From the NCBI GenBank assembly GCA_937884635.1, contig CALGBW010000011.1:1-9932 (forward strand): 9,932 nucleotides of DNA, in the 5' to 3' direction. The notes under the pieces are model-generated. The model saw only the letters and a list, made by a program, of their open reading frames with translations, did no database searches and had not been told where the DNA came from. Positions 8,471-9,932 of the stretch are shown in pieces. Within the stretch, counting starts at the first letter, position 1; the number at the start of each line of letters is the position of its first letter. The position numbers and the translations under genes were made by a program. The stretch is from an uncultured Chlamydiaceae bacterium (GTDB lineage Bacteria; Chlamydiota; Chlamydiia; Chlamydiales; Chlamydiaceae).

Positions 8471-9370
8471 TCAAGTCTCGTGATCAGCCCTAGTGCGGTT
8501 TGCACAAACCATCCAACTTAAAGCTGTTGTCGCCAAAGCTGCGACAGCGATCTGTGCTCCCAAAATAGCTCTCTGTTCTAAAGAATCCTGATTATCTTGA
8601 ATAAATTCTACCGTCAATGCCGCACCCAAACCAGCTGTACATGCTACACCAACAGCACCAGTAACTGCAGCTAGTCTACCTAAAGCACCTCGAACTATAC
8701 GCCCAACCCCACGCAAGGAAGAACATGCCGTAGTTAGATAAGTACCTACTGTTCCCTCTGATAAGCGTTCATGAACTCGTCGTACGGCAGGTGCACAAAA
8801 ATAGACCGCTTCAGTAGAGAGATTGAGCACGTCTGTTAAAGCTAGCATATTGTGCAGTGTACGCTGATCCCTCCCATTGGAAATACCATTTTGTACAAAA
8901 TCAAAAATTTGCGAACCTAAGTCAATAGCACTGTGAATAACATTGGCTGCCCGTACGCTAAAATATAAAGCACGAACCATGTTTCTATGCACGCAAGGGA
9001 TGCTATTCATGATAAGCACCCCAGCCTCTGCAGCGACCTGACCCGCCCAGAGTTCCATTTCTAATACATTGCGACCTATAAAGAGTTCTTCTCCATTTTC
9101 AGACGTGGAGGCTTCCAAAGCACGTCGTGAACGCGACAGATGATCCATCATGTATAATTGTGCATAATTACAAGCACGCAACACGGCATAACCCATGCTT
9201 GTAAAAGCTAAAGACTCTTCCTCATAAATAATTCCCCGGAAAGCGGCCTCTGTATACTCTAATGCTTCCTCCGTAAGGTCTGCATCCGTCTCCTCATCAC
9301 TATCTGTTTCTGGAATTTGCATATAAACAGACTCTCTTCCCAAACAAGGGCACGAGCAACAAGGAAACAT
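8471..9370 (-). CDS. Chlamydia-specific membrane protein with Cys-rich N-terminus and C-terminal hydrophobic hairpin
   Basis: I do not recognise a named family. The 299-residue protein opens with a cysteine cluster, MFPCCSCPCL, followed by an acidic stretch (about 21-45, ETDSDEETDAD...). A largely helical, Ala-rich middle comes next, then two hydrophobic segments at about 232-253 and 268-290 joined by a short polar loop (IQDNQDSLEQ). Such a paired hairpin resembles the Inc bilobe, but at the C-terminus rather than near the start. There is no classical signal peptide; the Cys cluster is not a standard lipobox. The C-terminal third is clearly homologous to the partial gene at the right edge, so this is a tandem duplicate; residues 207-226 are absent from that copy. 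The start is supported by GGTGAG three bases before the ATG and a promoter candidate upstream. In C. trachomatis the nearby CT142-CT144 cluster encodes type III-secreted proteins; kinship is only a suggestion from position. Confidence 0.85.
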   Translation of the reverse strand: MFPCCSCPCLGRESVYMQIPETDSDEETDADLTEEALEYTEAAFRGIIYEEESLAFTSMGYAVLRACNYAQLYMMDHLSRSRRALEASTSENGEELFIGRNVLEMELWAGQVAAEAGVLIMNSIPCVHRNMVRALYFSVRAANVIHSAIDLGSQIFDFVQNGISNGRDQRTLHNMLALTDVLNLSTEAVYFCAPAVRRVHERLSEGTVGTYLTTACSSLRGVGRIVRGALGRLAAVTGAVGVACTAGLGAALTVEFIQDNQDSLEQRAILGAQIAVAALATTALSWMVCANRTRADHET

Positions 9371-9416
9371 AAACTCACCACATTATGAAATAAGAGGCGG
9401 AATTGTACTCTCCTGG

Positions 9417-9445
9417 ATAAAATATGTATTTTTACGGTCTAACAA
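9417..9445 (-). promoter_or_regulatory. Promoter candidate for the gene at 8471-9370
   Basis: On the minus strand, TTGTTA (9440-9445) and TTTTAT (9417-9422) are 17 bases apart, each matching the consensus at about four of six positions. The start would fall near 9410, giving a leader of about 40 bases. Just upstream lies an AT-rich stretch with a small inverted repeat (GATTTTT 9448-9454, AAAAATC 9465-9471) that could act as an UP-like element. Weak evidence. Confidence 0.3.
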
Positions 9446-9582
9446 TGGATTTTTTAAAATCTTTAAAAATCTTCTTTTTCTTCTCTCAAATTCGTTAATT
9501 CACCTAAAAATCAAAAACGATTCCCATCTAGTTGTTCTCTCAGAAAAACTGCTTACATCGAAAAATAGAGTGCTTATCAGCG

Positions 9583-9593
9583 CCCCCCCCCCC
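9583..9593. repeat. 11-base C homopolymer (poly-G on the gene strand)
   Basis: Eleven consecutive C on the plus strand sit in otherwise AT-rich intergenic DNA (9371-9654) between the two paralogues. Both neighbours read on the minus strand, where the tract is poly-G. It lies about 60 bases after the stop of the upstream gene and about 140 bases before the promoter candidate of the downstream one. No reading frame crosses it: stops are frequent in all minus-strand frames around it. In Chlamydia, long G/C tracts are known as length-variable sites in pmp genes and some inc-like families. Confidence 0.9.
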
Positions 9594-9654
9594 GAGCTAA
9601 TTTCGAAACAAGAAATCTTTAATCTATAACAAGAACAACTAACTTTTGCCGATA

Positions 9655-9932
9655 TTATTCTTCCCAAATACGAGCTCTACGCAAATTTACTCGCGTCATC
9701 AAAGCTAACGCCGTAGCAGCAACAGCAACCACGATAATTTGTAAACCAAGAATTTTCTCCTGATCAGCTTTATCTGAAGTATCCTCATTACTAATGAAAT
9801 CTAGCATCAATTCCGTTCCAAGACCTACTGTACAAGCAACTCCTATAACGCCTGTAACTGCTGCAGCTCTATTCAAAGCACTTCTTCCTTCAACCAAACG
9901 TTCTTGCATGTGCTGTAGGGCAGGTGTACAAA
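9655..9932 (-). CDS. Paralogue of the 8471-9370 protein, C-terminal part, cut by the window edge
   Basis: The frame stays open from the stop at 9655 to the right edge of the window, so the ATG at 9909 is internal, not the start. About 92 codons are visible. Reading from the edge gives ...CTPALQHMQERLVEG, which aligns with CAPAVRRVHERLSEG in the downstream gene. The AAVTG..GVACT.GLG hydrophobic segment, a polar loop and a second hydrophobic segment (ILGLQIIVVAVAATALALM) follow, ending in a basic RRAR tail. Compared with its neighbour it lacks a 20-residue block between the ERL.EG motif and the hairpin. The two probably arose by tandem duplication and diverged long ago, since their DNA is no longer closely similar. 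Function unknown; likely membrane-inserted, perhaps Inc-like. Confidence 0.85.
   Translation of the reverse strand, partial: CTPALQHMQERLVEGRSALNRAAAVTGVIGVACTVGLGTELMLDFISNEDTSDKADQEKILGLQIIVVAVAATALALMTRVNLRRARIWEE

Noticed and set aside
8425..8490. TGATCA repeats around the stop of the 8471 gene as a terminator
   Set aside because: The stem is only six bases, has a poor context and no T-run; two copies of a six-base palindrome can occur by chance.
9655..9909. A complete 84-residue protein starting at ATG 9909
   Set aside because: The frame continues upstream to the window edge, and those codons align with the paralogue, so the ATG is internal.

Overview
The window looks like chromosomal DNA of a Chlamydia species. 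Moderately AT-rich coding sequence carries an NAD-dependent DNA ligase immediately upstream of a very large coiled-coil protein with paired hydrophobic hairpins. That protein converges on the tail of an MhpA/PheA-type FAD monooxygenase. From memory, this is the ligA (dnlJ) / CT147 / CT148 (mhpA) order of C. trachomatis. I cannot fix the species. A TtcA-like gene lies divergently next to ligA, where C. trachomatis has pknD as I recall it, so another Chlamydia species or a rearranged locus is more likely.

Layout. Positions 1-1032 (+): C-terminal part of the monooxygenase, whose reading frame appears broken close to the left edge. 1029-5315 (-): a 1428-residue Inc-like giant protein, overlapping the monooxygenase tail-to-tail by a few bases. 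5419-7404 (-): complete ligA, ending in an AT-rich inverted repeat across its stop codon. 7405-7662: divergent intergenic region with a good sigma-70-type promoter for the next gene. 7663-8424 (+): TtcA-like PP-loop protein, probably a tRNA thiolase. 8471-9370 (-): a 299-residue protein with a Cys-rich start, an acidic stretch and a C-terminal hydrophobic hairpin. 9371-9654: noncoding DNA with an 11-base C/G homopolymer and a possible promoter. 9655-9932 (-): the C-terminal end of a second, paralogous protein, cut by the window edge.

How it fits together. ligA and the TtcA-like gene are housekeeping functions (DNA joining, tRNA modification). The giant protein and the tandem hairpin paralogues look like lineage-specific chlamydial membrane or secreted proteins that may act at the inclusion membrane. 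No mobile element, tRNA, rRNA or CRISPR array is visible. The most interesting signals are the tandem paralogues with their 20-residue indel and adjacent poly-G tract, the giant protein with two separate hairpins, and the decayed or frameshifted monooxygenase.
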